Positions 1 to 7,905 of a DNA stretch of 12,426 bases are shown here, one piece after another (the first letter of the stretch is position 1; the number at the start of each line of letters is the position of its first letter). This DNA comes from an uncultured Coprococcus sp. (lineage in GTDB: Bacteria > Bacillota_A > Clostridia > Lachnospirales > Lachnospiraceae): assembly GCA_900767685.1 (NCBI GenBank), contig CAAGAB010000251.1, positions 1-12,426 of the forward strand. Reading direction: 5' to 3'. The notes beneath the pieces were generated by a model, which was not told the DNA's origin, ran no database searches, and worked only from the letters and a program-made list of their open reading frames with translations. Position numbers and translations under genes: made by a program.

Positions 1-1
1 A

Positions 2-3000
2 GTTCAGGAGTACACAGATGAGGAGAGGGCAAGACTTCAGAAAGCATTTGGCTACACCTACGAGGATTTCAAGAACACCATATATCCTATGGCAGAGAAA
101 GGTGCGGAGGCCATCAGCGCCATGGGTACTGACACACCGCTGGCAGTCCTCTCGAACAGCCACAAGCCATTGTTCAACTTCTTCAAGCAGTTATTTGCAC
201 AGGTGACAAACCCTCCAATTGATGCAATCAGAGAGGAAGTTGTCACATCCACATCGGTATATCTCGGAAAGGACGGTAACATCCTCGAGGAGAAGCCGGA
301 GAACTGTCATGTGCTGAAGATCAACCATCCAATACTGACAAATACGGATCTTTTGAAGATCAAGAATATGAATGTACCGGGACTTAAGGTTGCGACACTT
401 CCGATTCTTTATTATAAGAACACATCCATGGAGAAGGCTCTCGACAGACTGTTTATCGAGGCCGACAAGCTCTATAGGGACGGTGTAAATATCCTCATCC
501 TTTCAGACAGAGGTGTGGATGAGAACCATGTTGCAATACCATCACTCCTTGCAGTATCAGCTATGCAGAAGCACCTGGTAAGAACCAAGAAGAGAACAGC
601 GGTTGCGATCATCCTTGAGAGTGCAGATCCAAGAAATGTTCATCACTTTGCAACACTTCTCGGATATGGTGCATGTGCAGTCAACCCTTATCTTGCAATA
701 GAGACGATCAAGCAGATGGTAGACTCACATCTGCTGAACAAGGATTTCAATGCGGCTGTGGATGATTACAACAGTGCAATATGTCATGGAATAGTAAAAA
801 TCGCCTCCAAGATGGGAGTCTCAACGATTCAGTCATACATGGGTTCACAGATATTTGAGTGTATCGGACTCTCAAAGGATGTTGTGGACAGATACTTTAC
901 AAATACAGTAAGCCGTGTTGGTGGCTCCGGAATAAAGGAGCTTGAGAAGACCGTTGATGATCTCCATTCATCAGCATTTGATCCGCTTGGACTTAATACA
1001 AACCTTGCCCTCACAAGCATAGGAGCACACAAGTTCAGGAGCGGCAAGGAGGAACATCTGTACAATCCTGTCACGATACATCTTCTTCAGGAGGCAACAA
1101 GGCGCGGTGATTACAAGCTGTTCAAGCAGTACACAGCAGCGCTCCATGATGAGCAGAAACCATTCCATCTTAGAGGTCTTATGGACTTCAAGTTTGCTGA
1201 CAAGCCGGTTCCACTTGATGAGGTTGAACCTGCAAGCGAGATTGTGAAGAGATTTAAGACTGGTGCCATGAGCTATGGAAGTATATCACAGGAGGCACAT
1301 GAGTGTATGGCCATCGCCATGAACGAGCTGGGCGGTAAGTCCAATTCAGGAGAGGGCGGTGAGTCGATAGAGAGACTTACGATCGGCAAGGATGGCAAGA
1401 ACAGATGCTCAGCCATCAAGCAGGTAGCGTCAGGAAGATTTGGCGTTACGTCAAGATACCTTGTGAGTGCCAAGGAGATACAGATAAAGATGGCACAGGG
1501 AGCAAAGCCTGGTGAGGGCGGACATCTTCCTGGCGGAAAGGTATATCCTTGGATCGCAAAGACAAGGCTTTCAACACCTGGAGTAAGCCTTATATCCCCC
1601 CCACCACATCATGATATCTATTCGATAGAGGATCTTGCACAGCTCATCTACGACTGTAAGAATGCAAACCGCGATGCGAGAATATCTGTTAAGCTTGTTT
1701 CGGAGGCTGGTGTCGGTACAGTAGCAGCAGGTGTGGCAAAGGCCGGAGCACAGGTTATCCTGATCTCAGGTTACGACGGAGGAACGGGAGCAGCACCTAA
1801 TAACTCCATTCATTACGCAGGTCTTCCTTGGGAGCTTGGACTTGCAGAGACACATCAGACACTTATCATGAACGACCTCAGAAATAAGGTTATCCTTGAG
1901 GCGGATGGTAAGCTTATGACAGGACGTGACGTTGCCATAGCAGCAATGCTAGGTGCAGAGGAGTTTGGATTTGCAACAGCACCGCTTGTAACAATGGGCT
2001 GTGTCATGATGAGGGTATGTAACCTTGATACATGTCCTGTCGGTATCGCAACACAGAATCCTGAACTCAGAAAGAGATTCAGAGGAAAGCCTGAGTACGT
2101 GAAGAACTTCATGCTGTTCATAGCAGAGGAACTCCGTGAGTACATGAGTAAGCTCGGAGTCAGAACTGTCGATGAACTGGTTGGACGTTCAGATCTCCTG
2201 ATGAGCAGCGACAGAGCAGATGAGAGAAATGTCATCCTTGATAAGATAATCAACAATCCATATATGGATATGCCACAGAACAAGGTTAAGTACAATGAGA
2301 AGAATGTATATGACTTCCAGCTTGAGAAGACAGTGGATATGAGGATACTCATGAAGAAACTCGGACCTGCACTCGAGAAGGGACAGAAGAAGAGTGTTGA
2401 ACTTGATGTGGTCAATACTGACAGATCTGTTGGAACAATATTCGGATCAGAGATCACCAAGAAATATGGCGAGTCCCTTGATGAGGACACATATATCGTC
2501 AAATGTAACGGTGCCGGTGGACAGAGCTTTGGCGCATTCATTCCTAAGGGACTTACACTTGAACTCGTTGGCGACAGCAACGATTACTTTGGAAAGGGAC
2601 TGTCAGGCGGTAAACTGATCGTTTATCCACCGCGTTCAGTTAAATATAAGCATGAGGATAACATCATTATAGGAAATGTAGCACTGTACGGCGCGACAAG
2701 TGGTAAAGCATTCATCAACGGTGTTGCCGGTGAGAGATTTGCAGTTCGTAATTCAGGTGCCACAGCAGTTGTTGAGGGTGTTGGAGATCACGGATGTGAG
2801 TACATGACAGGTGGTAAGGTCGTAGTTCTGGGAACAACAGGCAAGAACTTCGCAGCCGGAATGAGCGGCGGTATCGCATATGTTCTTGATATGGGTAACG
2901 ATCTGTACAAGAGACTGAACAAAGAGATGATATCCATAGAGGCTGTTACGGACAAGTACGAGGTGAGCGAGCTTAAGCAGCTCATCATGGATCATGTAAA

Positions 3001-3190
3001 CTATACCAATTCAGAGATAGGTAAGAGAATCCTTGAAGACTTTGAGGGATACCTTCCAAAGTTTAAGAAGATCATACCAAAGGATTACAAGAAGATGATG
3101 AACATGATAGTTGCATTTGAGGAGAAGGGCCTGAGCCGTGAGAAGGCAGCTATCGAAGCATTCTACAAGGTTAAGAATGGAGGTAAGTAG
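2..3190 (+). CDS. gltB: Glutamate synthase large subunit (5' end missing)
   Basis: Large (alpha) subunit of NADPH-dependent glutamate synthase, cytosolic; with GltD it converts glutamine plus 2-oxoglutarate to two glutamates. The frame is open from base 2, and the residues before the first in-window ATG at 89 still match the family (RLQKAFGYTYEDF), so that ATG is internal. 1062 residues are visible of about 1500 usual; the missing part is the N-terminal glutamine amidotransferase domain. Fragment residues up to about 410 are the central domain. The FMN-binding synthase domain starts near residue 418 (FKTGAMSYGS) and includes GAKPGEGGHLPG and SGYDGGTGA. Cys667, Cys673 and Cys678 (CVMMRVCNLDTC) have the 3Fe-4S ligand spacing. 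The C-terminal glycine-rich beta-helix domain follows from about residue 830 (GAGGQSFGAF). The last codons contain the gltD ribosome site. No frameshift seen. Confidence 0.97.
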   Translation, partial: VQEYTDEERARLQKAFGYTYEDFKNTIYPMAEKGAEAISAMGTDTPLAVLSNSHKPLFNFFKQLFAQVTNPPIDAIREEVVTSTSVYLGKDGNILEEKPENCHVLKINHPILTNTDLLKIKNMNVPGLKVATLPILYYKNTSMEKALDRLFIEADKLYRDGVNILILSDRGVDENHVAIPSLLAVSAMQKHLVRTKKRTAVAIILESADPRNVHHFATLLGYGACAVNPYLAIETIKQMVDSHLLNKDFNAAVDDYNSAICHGIVKIASKMGVSTIQSYMGSQIFECIGLSKDVVDRYFTNTVSRVGGSGIKELEKTVDDLHSSAFDPLGLNTNLALTSIGAHKFRSGKEEHLYNPVTIHLLQEATRRGDYKLFKQYTAALHDEQKPFHLRGLMDFKFADKPVPLDEVEPASEIVKRFKTGAMSYGSISQEAHECMAIAMNELGGKSNSGEGGESIERLTIGKDGKNRCSAIKQVASGRFGVTSRYLVSAKEIQIKMAQGAKPGEGGHLPGGKVYPWIAKTRLSTPGVSLISPPPHHDIYSIEDLAQLIYDCKNANRDARISVKLVSEAGVGTVAAGVAKAGAQVILISGYDGGTGAAPNNSIHYAGLPWELGLAETHQTLIMNDLRNKVILEADGKLMTGRDVAIAAMLGAEEFGFATAPLVTMGCVMMRVCNLDTCPVGIATQNPELRKRFRGKPEYVKNFMLFIAEELREYMSKLGVRTVDELVGRSDLLMSSDRADERNVILDKIINNPYMDMPQNKVKYNEKNVYDFQLEKTVDMRILMKKLGPALEKGQKKSVELDVVNTDRSVGTIFGSEITKKYGESLDEDTYIVKCNGAGGQSFGAFIPKGLTLELVGDSNDYFGKGLSGGKLIVYPPRSVKYKHEDNIIIGNVALYGATSGKAFINGVAGERFAVRNSGATAVVEGVGDHGCEYMTGGKVVVLGTTGKNFAAGMSGGIAYVLDMGNDLYKRLNKEMISIEAVTDKYEVSELKQLIMDHVNYTNSEIGKRILEDFEGYLPKFKKIIPKDYKKMMNMIVAFEEKGLSREKAAIEAFYKVKNGGK

Positions 3191-3192
3191 GA

Positions 3193-4758
3193 ATGGGAAA
3201 ACCAACTGGATTTTTAGAATATGAGAGAAAGACAAGCGCAGAGCTTGCTCCTAAGGATAGAATCAAGAACTTTAACGAATTCCACACTCCGCTTAGCCGT
3301 GATGAGCAGAGAAAGCAGGCTGCAAGATGTATGGACTGTGGAGTGCCGTTTTGCCAGGCCGGTATGAATATCTGTGGCATGACATCGGGATGTCCTCTGA
3401 ACAACCTGATTCCTGAGTGGAATGATATGCTCTACAACGACAATCTTGAACAGGCATTTGCAAGACTCAGCAAGACCAACTGTTTCCCGGAGTTTACAAG
3501 CCGTGTGTGCCCGGCTCTCTGTGAGAAGGCATGTACCTGTAACTTGAATGGCGATCCTGTGTCGGTCCGCGAGAACGAGAGAGCTATCATAGAATATGCA
3601 TTTGCAAATGACCTGGTAAATGATGATCAGCCAAAGGTTCATTCCGGCAAGAAGGTGGCAGTCATAGGTTCAGGCCCTTCGGGACTTGCAGTGGCAGATC
3701 AGCTGATAGGCAGAGGCCATGACGTGACTGTGTATGAGAGAAGTGACAGACCGGGCGGACTTCTCATGTATGGTATTCCGAACATGAAGCTTGAGAAGCA
3801 GGTCATAGACAGAAGAATAGCAGTTATGAAGAAGCGTGGTATAAAGTTTGTGCTGAACACTGAGGTTGCAACAGGAAAGGCATCTGCCAAGGCTGTATGT
3901 CCTAAGGATGACCAGATGACAGGATATCTGAAGAACAAGAATCTCAAATACGTGAAAGCTGAAGATCTGCTGAAGGAATATGACGCAGTTGTACTTGCCT
4001 GTGGTGCAGCAAATCCCAGAGATATAAAGGCTCCCGGAAGAGATGCAAAGGGAATATATTTTGCTGTTGATTTTCTGAAGACAACAACTATGAGCCTCGT
4101 GAATTCAGGCTTTGCGGATAAGCAGTTTGTGAACTGCAAGGGCAAGAATGTTCTCGTTATCGGTGGCGGTGATACAGGAAACGACTGCGTGGGAACAGCA
4201 GTCCGCGAGGGCGCTGTCAGCGTGACGCAGCTTGAGATGATGCCAAAGGCACCTGACACGAGAACGCCTGACAATCCATGGCCGGAGTGGCCGAAGATCT
4301 GCAAGACAGACTACGGTCAGCAGGAGGCTATAGCAGTATACGGTCATGATCCTAGAATATATGAGACTACAGTCAAGGAATTCATCAAGGACAAGGATGG
4401 CAATGTCAAGGCCGCCAAGTGCGTGAAGCTTGACTGGAAGAAGAATCCTGAGACCGGAAGGATGTCTATGACCGAGATAGAGGGCAGTGAGTATATAGTA
4501 GACTGTGATGTGGTACTCATCGCAGCAGGCTTCCTCGGATGCCAGACATACGTTGCAGAGAGCTTTGGCGTAGAACTCAACGAGAGAACAAATGTTAAGA
4601 CCCCATGTCCAAACTCATATACAACAAATGTTCCAAAGGTATTCGTAGCCGGAGATATGCACAGAGGACAGTCTCTGGTTGTATGGGCTATCCGTGAGGG
4701 CCGTGAGGCAGCCATGGCAGTAGAAGAGCTGCTGCTTGGATATACAAATCTACAGTAA
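3193..4758 (+). CDS. gltD: Glutamate synthase small subunit
   Basis: Beta subunit of glutamate synthase: a cytosolic FAD and Fe-S flavoprotein that takes electrons from NADPH and passes them to GltB. The ATG lies 2 bases after the gltB stop and 8 bases after GGAGGT (3179-3184) inside gltB, so translation is probably coupled. The N-terminal cysteine-rich domain carries Cys46, 49, 54, 61 and 67, then Cys97, 106, 110, 114 and 116, matching the two 4Fe-4S clusters. The FAD Rossmann motif is VIGSGPSGLA (157-166); the NADPH motif is VIGGGDTGND (322-331); the C-terminal flavin motif is VAGDMHRGQS (485-494). At 521 residues it seems slightly longer than the roughly 490 I expect; the extra part looks like residues 231-256, between the FAD-side strands. 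An ordinary gltBD pair otherwise. Confidence 0.97.
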   Translation: MGKPTGFLEYERKTSAELAPKDRIKNFNEFHTPLSRDEQRKQAARCMDCGVPFCQAGMNICGMTSGCPLNNLIPEWNDMLYNDNLEQAFARLSKTNCFPEFTSRVCPALCEKACTCNLNGDPVSVRENERAIIEYAFANDLVNDDQPKVHSGKKVAVIGSGPSGLAVADQLIGRGHDVTVYERSDRPGGLLMYGIPNMKLEKQVIDRRIAVMKKRGIKFVLNTEVATGKASAKAVCPKDDQMTGYLKNKNLKYVKAEDLLKEYDAVVLACGAANPRDIKAPGRDAKGIYFAVDFLKTTTMSLVNSGFADKQFVNCKGKNVLVIGGGDTGNDCVGTAVREGAVSVTQLEMMPKAPDTRTPDNPWPEWPKICKTDYGQQEAIAVYGHDPRIYETTVKEFIKDKDGNVKAAKCVKLDWKKNPETGRMSMTEIEGSEYIVDCDVVLIAAGFLGCQTYVAESFGVELNERTNVKTPCPNSYTTNVPKVFVAGDMHRGQSLVVWAIREGREAAMAVEELLLGYTNLQ

Positions 4759-4797
4759 AAATAGACGGACTTGATTTGTCCCTTGAGTGAATTATAA

Positions 4798-4841
4798 AAA
4801 ATATCCCTAATACCATATTATTGAGGTATTAGGGATATTTT
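4798..4841 (+). terminator. Rho-independent terminator of gltBD
   Basis: A perfect 17-bp stem (4798-4814 with 4825-4841) and 10-base loop, 39 bases after the gltD stop. The upstream arm begins in an A tract and the downstream arm ends in TTTT. The A/T symmetry would also let it stop transcription arriving from the minus strand, which fits its place between convergent genes. Confidence 0.9.
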
Positions 4842-4900
4842 GTCATATAACCTGAGAAAATGCGGATTGCGAGATTTTCATGGTTTTGATATAAGTTGAG

Positions 4901-5035
4901 AATTTATCCTTAATCGGTCTGATTTGTGAAAATAAGGATAAAAATTTCTTTTACCACTCGATAATTGAGCTGTAAGATACAAAAAAGCAGTATATTATCC
5001 TGAAGTGCGTAATATATATGAAATCAGGATAAATT
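4901..5035. repeat. Inverted-repeat element with four TATCCT arms
   Basis: Two hairpins share one design. The first pairs TTTATCCTTA (4903-4912) with TAAGGATAAA (4933-4942) across a 20-base loop; the second pairs TATCCTGA (4996-5003) with TCAGGATA (5024-5031), also across 20 bases. The outermost arms (4901-4912 and 5024-5035) are themselves complementary at 11 of 12 positions. It lies in A/T-rich sequence between the 3' ends of gltD and pfp. It could be a small mobile-element relic, a structured RNA or paired protein sites; I cannot tell which. Confidence 0.55.
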
Positions 5036-5122
5036 TATAACAATTACGTATAAAAGTCGGGTAATATGGAAAAACAATCTGTTACAGAATCCTTTTGTAT
5101 GTGTGAATTTGTCTCGCAGCCA

Positions 5123-5319
5123 GCCCATAGAAAACAAAAAAAGATGTATATATACCCCACAATCGATAGTGCAGACGACTGAGGTTTGGCGTTTCTTGCT
5201 GAGGCGGAGAGCACAACGTCCTTATCGTGCTCGTAGCCGAATGCATATAGAAACAAGCCAAACTGAAGGTAGTCAAACGTGATTGATGGGTATATATACA
5301 TCTTTCTGTTTTAATGGGC
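5123..5319. repeat. MITE-like palindromic element next to the pfp 3' end
   Basis: A perfect 18-bp inverted repeat, AAAGATGTATATATACCC (5140-5157) with its complement at 5288-5305. Outside it GCCCAT (5123-5128) pairs with ATGGGC (5314-5319), and AAAACA-like stretches also match. Inside, GTTTGGC (5184-5190) pairs with GCCAAAC (5257-5263), GTTTC with GAAAC, and GAGCAC (5209-5214) with GTGCTC (5227-5232). The whole 197 bases can fold into one long interrupted hairpin. Read on the minus strand, the distal perfect arm ends in seven T, so it may also stop pfp transcription. No clear target-site duplication seen. Confidence 0.6.
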
Positions 5320-5330
5320 GTCCGTCTTTC

Positions 5331-6560
5331 TTAAAGCAGATGATTGACTGGCAGGTACATAGGAAGGCCATCCTTGTATTGCAGTGAAACCTCTCCGATG
5401 ATCAGTGGTCTGAGATATGCTTCCATCTCAGGAGTGACATCATTCTTCCCAGGCGTGATCCACTCTAGTGGGATTGTCTTAGCCTGATTTGCGATGAGCG
5501 CTACATTCTCAGGCTCGATGATCCACTGGTAAGGGTCGTTTGACATTCTCTTTATGGTTGACATAACAGCTGTCATGCCCTCTGCTGCATACTTTACAGC
5601 AGCCTGACCAAGGGCAAATGACTCATTGATATCAGTTCTTGAGGAAATGTGCGCAGCACATCTCTGGAGAACATTAAGCTCGATGGAACGAACCTTTATG
5701 TCCATCCTGTCCTTAACAAGACTCTCGAGAGCCTTTCCGGTTCCGCTGAGCTGAGCATGACCGAATTTGTCTGCAACAGCAGATGTTGCGCTGATATAGT
5801 TTCCGTCCTTATCATGTATACCTTCGGATACTGCAACTATGACACATCTGGAAGTTTTTAATACATTCTTTATATCATCTATAAATTGGTCTTCATCAAA
5901 GTCAACCTCTGGGAGATAGATGAGATGAGGAGCCGGGCTGTAGTCGTTTCTTGCAAGGCATGAAGCTGCGGTAAGCCATCCGGCATCACGTCCCATTATC
6001 TCAACTATGACAACGCTTGGTATATGGTAAATATAAGTATCATGCGCAATCTCCAGCATGGTAGAAGCAACGTATTTTGCTGCAGAACCAAATCCGGGAG
6101 TATGGTCAGTGTGGCACAGATCATTGTCTATTGTCTTAGGTATACCAACTATCTTTACATCCGAGCCGATCTTCTTTGCATATTTGCTGAGCTTGTCAAC
6201 TGTGTCCATGGAATCGTTGCCGCCGATATAGAAGAAAGCCGCAACCTGATATTCTTCAAATCTGTCAAAAATAATCTCATAAGGCTTGGAGTCAACCTCA
6301 AAATCAGGAAGCTTGTATCTGCATGATCCCAGATACATAGCAGGTGTGAGTTCAAGGGTATTCACAAGTGGAAATTTAGAGAGTGCCATAAGGGAAAGAT
6401 CCATGAAATTATTATCTAAAACACCCTGAATGCCGTGGATTGCTCCATAAACTCTGGTAAATTTGTTGCTCTTTTTAACTCCGTCTATAACACCTGCCAG
6501 TGATGCGTTTATCGCTACGGTAGGTCCTCCTGACTGGGCTACTATACAATTGTCTTTCAT
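5331..6560 (-). CDS. pfp: Pyrophosphate-dependent phosphofructokinase
   Basis: Cytosolic enzyme that reversibly phosphorylates fructose 6-phosphate to fructose 1,6-bisphosphate, probably using PPi instead of ATP (EC 2.7.1.90). The N-terminal phosphate loop is SGGPTVAIN (10-18). GGNDS (113-117) places Asp116 where ATP enzymes have Gly (Gly104 in E. coli PfkA), and PKTIDND (141-147) gives Lys142 in the position of residue 124 and catalytic Asp145. Asp plus Lys at these two sites is the signature of PPi use. MGRDAG (189-194) is the substrate-binding motif. Length 409 fits the longer bacterial group. The ATG is 9 bases after AGGAG (6570-6574). It is second in an operon, 65 bases behind the upstream membrane protein gene. 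PPi use is inferred from residues, not shown. Confidence 0.93.
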   Translation of the reverse strand: MKDNCIVAQSGGPTVAINASLAGVIDGVKKSNKFTRVYGAIHGIQGVLDNNFMDLSLMALSKFPLVNTLELTPAMYLGSCRYKLPDFEVDSKPYEIIFDRFEEYQVAAFFYIGGNDSMDTVDKLSKYAKKIGSDVKIVGIPKTIDNDLCHTDHTPGFGSAAKYVASTMLEIAHDTYIYHIPSVVIVEIMGRDAGWLTAASCLARNDYSPAPHLIYLPEVDFDEDQFIDDIKNVLKTSRCVIVAVSEGIHDKDGNYISATSAVADKFGHAQLSGTGKALESLVKDRMDIKVRSIELNVLQRCAAHISSRTDINESFALGQAAVKYAAEGMTAVMSTIKRMSNDPYQWIIEPENVALIANQAKTIPLEWITPGKNDVTPEMEAYLRPLIIGEVSLQYKDGLPMYLPVNHLL

Positions 6561-6625
6561 GATTTAATACTCCTATCTCAATATTGAAATTATTGCTCTG
6601 ATGATATTACAAATTTTTTAGGCCA

Positions 6626-7225
6626 TTATTCCGGACTGCGGAGAAGAATTCCAATCTTCTTGCGCCCGTAGACCATAAGTGCGTCCTTGATAATGTCCTG
6701 ATTGGCCTGGGTTGTGTGAATCTCGATTTTTTCAAGAAGCTCATTCACATATGATACCCAAAGATCGTATATGATCTTCTGGTTTTTCTCACTGACCGGT
6801 GGAAGAGAGGCTTTTGCCTTTTCAAAATCGGGATCATCATCAGTCATATAAATAAATGAGGTGGGTTTCAGTGCGTCTTCGCCATAAGCTGCAACAAAAA
6901 TATCTTCAGTTCTGACAAAACCGCAGTCATACATCTCAACAACAAGATCGTGGATACATTCATCTATATTATCAAAATAGTGATAGTATCTCAGTCTGTA
7001 AGTCTGGTCTTCCTCATCCATATCATCTTTATTAAGCCAGTATCCTTTGCTCTCGCTTTGCTCTTCCTGAATAACTTCATCTGGAAATTTTTCGATGTCG
7101 TGCTCAGTGTTTTCCCGGCTTATCGCAAGTCGTTTCCTTATATATAGAATGGTCAGGATCACCAGCGTGATAAAAAATAGTCCTAGAGTTACTCCAAATA
7201 CAATCTGGAGGGTGGTTTTATCCAT
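6626..7225 (-). CDS. Single-pass membrane protein of unknown function
   Basis: Not recognised. 199 residues from the ATG at 7225, which has AGGTG six bases upstream. An in-frame GTG at 7234 would add three residues, but its only ribosome site is too close. Residues 7-29 form one hydrophobic segment followed by RKR, suggesting an N-terminal anchor with the rest in the cytosol. Residues 40-75 are acidic and probably disordered. Residues 80-199 look folded, with aromatic (YRLRYYHYF) and helical stretches, and no catalytic motif I can name. It is the first gene of the likely pfp operon, so a link to that metabolism is possible but only by position. It could be a lineage-specific membrane adaptor. 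Confidence 0.8.
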   Translation of the reverse strand: MDKTTLQIVFGVTLGLFFITLVILTILYIRKRLAISRENTEHDIEKFPDEVIQEEQSESKGYWLNKDDMDEEDQTYRLRYYHYFDNIDECIHDLVVEMYDCGFVRTEDIFVAAYGEDALKPTSFIYMTDDDPDFEKAKASLPPVSEKNQKIIYDLWVSYVNELLEKIEIHTTQANQDIIKDALMVYGRKKIGILLRSPE

Positions 7226-7319
7226 TACATGCACCTGCCTTTCGTATTTATTTTTTAGTGTGGCACTTCATATTAAGCATATAGATTTACAAAATCTGAA
7301 GATAGCCATAAGTATTTTT

Positions 7320-7349
7320 ATTTTACCACATGTATTGACAGTATTTCAA
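7320..7349 (-). promoter_or_regulatory. Predicted promoter for the membrane protein-pfp operon
   Basis: On the minus strand: TTGAAA (complement of 7344-7349), 18 bases, then an extended -10, TGG plus TAAAAT (complement of 7320-7325). Transcription would start near 7313, about 90 bases before the ATG at 7225. It is the best sigma-A match in this stretch. Confidence 0.5.
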
Positions 7350-7364
7350 GATGTACGGATGACC

Positions 7365-7440
7365 ATTGCCCCAAGTGATTCAAGCGTGATGATTGTCCCA
7401 AGGGCCTCAAGTGCCCAAGTTGAGACGATTGCCCCAAAGT
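7365..7440. repeat. Degenerate direct repeats beside the operon promoter
   Basis: Three similar copies of ATTGCCCCAAG-type sequence start at 7365, 7392 (ATTGTCCCAAG) and 7428, with a partial TGCCCAAG at 7412. Spacings of 27 and 36 bases are multiples of nine. The nearest copy starts 16 bases upstream of the -35 of the minus-strand promoter, so an operator is possible. A decayed periodic coding sequence (GAIV, GTII and GAMV blocks on the minus strand) is an alternative. Confidence 0.4.
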
Positions 7441-7506
7441 GCGACGCCTGATCTAAGCTGCATTTATGAATACAATACCATTAGTTGTTGTTATTTTTGA
7501 TATATA

Positions 7507-7608
7507 ATGAAGAAGAATAATTACATTGCCATAGACTGCGGAGCCTGTTTTAAAAATGGGCGTCTTGCTGCGGTATGTCTGGATACCGGGGAAGAATTTT
7601 ATGTCTAA
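7507..7608 (+). CDS. Doubtful 33-residue ORF
   Basis: ATG at 7507 to TAA at 7606, starting MKKNNYIAIDCGACFKNG and ending GEEFYV. The composition looks protein-like and resembles the first strands of an alpha/beta domain, but there is no ribosome site and the ATG overlaps a TATAAT-like string. It may be the leftover start of a lost gene. I do not assign a function, and it may not be translated. Confidence 0.2.
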   Translation: MKKNNYIAIDCGACFKNGRLAAVCLDTGEEFYV

Positions 7609-7626
7609 ACTTGATGTGAAAAATTC

Positions 7627-7655
7627 TTGCAAGAGATGTAAAGGTAATGTATAAT
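7627..7655 (+). promoter_or_regulatory. Strong sigma-A promoter of the ncRNA gene
   Basis: TTGCAA (7627-7632), a 17-base spacer and a perfect TATAAT (7650-7655). Predicted start is about 7660-7662, directly at the first hairpin of the RNA. No ORF with a ribosome site follows before the terminator at 7881, which points to a non-coding transcript. Confidence 0.8.
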
Positions 7656-7659
7656 GAGG

Positions 7660-7881
7660 TCACAAGCTGAGATGTACTAAGTCTCTTGTGATTTTGAACC
7701 TACATTTGAATAAAAGGGATTCCTATATCATTGCATTGAAGTCAAGCCTCGTTATATAAGTTCTAGTGGAAGGCTGATATGTAGTTGCGGTTGCCCACCT
7801 AGCTCTGCTAGGACTCAAAAGCAAGGGCGCATTTCAGTTTATTACAAAAGACAAAAAAGCAGCATGTATATGCTGCTTTTT
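7660..7881 (+). ncRNA. Structured non-coding RNA, class unassigned
   Basis: A roughly 222-base unit with its own promoter and terminator and no credible reading frame. Visible pairings: TCACAA (7660-7665) with TTGTGA (7686-7691), with GAGA/TCTC inside; TTTGAATAAA (7705-7714) with TTTATTACAAA (7838-7848) closing the core; CTATATCA (7723-7730) with TGATATGTAG (7775-7784); AGCCT (7745-7749) with AGGCT (7771-7775), which competes with the previous pairing; GCCC (7793-7796) with GGGC (7825-7828), enclosing CCTAGC-TCT-GCTAGG (7798-7812). The multi-branched layout and local 5' hairpin argue against 6S RNA, and no SRP or tmRNA signature is present. A raiA-motif RNA, a Firmicute class of about this size, is my leading guess, but I cannot confirm it by eye. 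Confidence 0.7.
7853..7881 (+). terminator. Rho-independent terminator of the ncRNA gene
   Basis: GCAGCAT (7859-7865), GTAT loop, ATGCTGC (7870-7876) and five T, with an upstream A run that extends the stem. A textbook intrinsic terminator. Confidence 0.92.
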
Positions 7882-7905
7882 CTCTGTAAAAAAGCATCTA
7901 AAAAC

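Noticed and set aside
89..91. ATG at 89 as the true start of gltB
   Set aside because: Conserved GltB sequence continues upstream in frame to base 2, and the amidotransferase domain is missing, so the gene enters from outside the window.
1855..2580. 241-residue minus-strand ORF inside gltB
   Set aside because: Antisense to well-conserved gltB codons, Ser/Leu-rich shadow composition, no ribosome site.
5066..5182. 38-residue plus-strand ORF starting MEKQSVTESF
   Set aside because: No good ribosome site, no promoter, and its end runs into the palindromic element.
5044..5301. 85-residue minus-strand ORF starting MYIYPS behind pfp
   Set aside because: It starts inside the perfect inverted repeat, has no ribosome site, and the same repeat gives MYIYP on the other strand. 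It is best explained by the palindromic element.
7480..7508. Promoter at the TATATAAT string before 7509
   Set aside because: The -10 is good but no -35 sits at an acceptable distance; TTGTTG is only 12 bases away.
7660..7881. 6S RNA or SRP RNA
   Set aside because: The 5' end forms its own hairpin instead of pairing with the 3' end as in 6S, and the conserved SRP loop sequence is absent.
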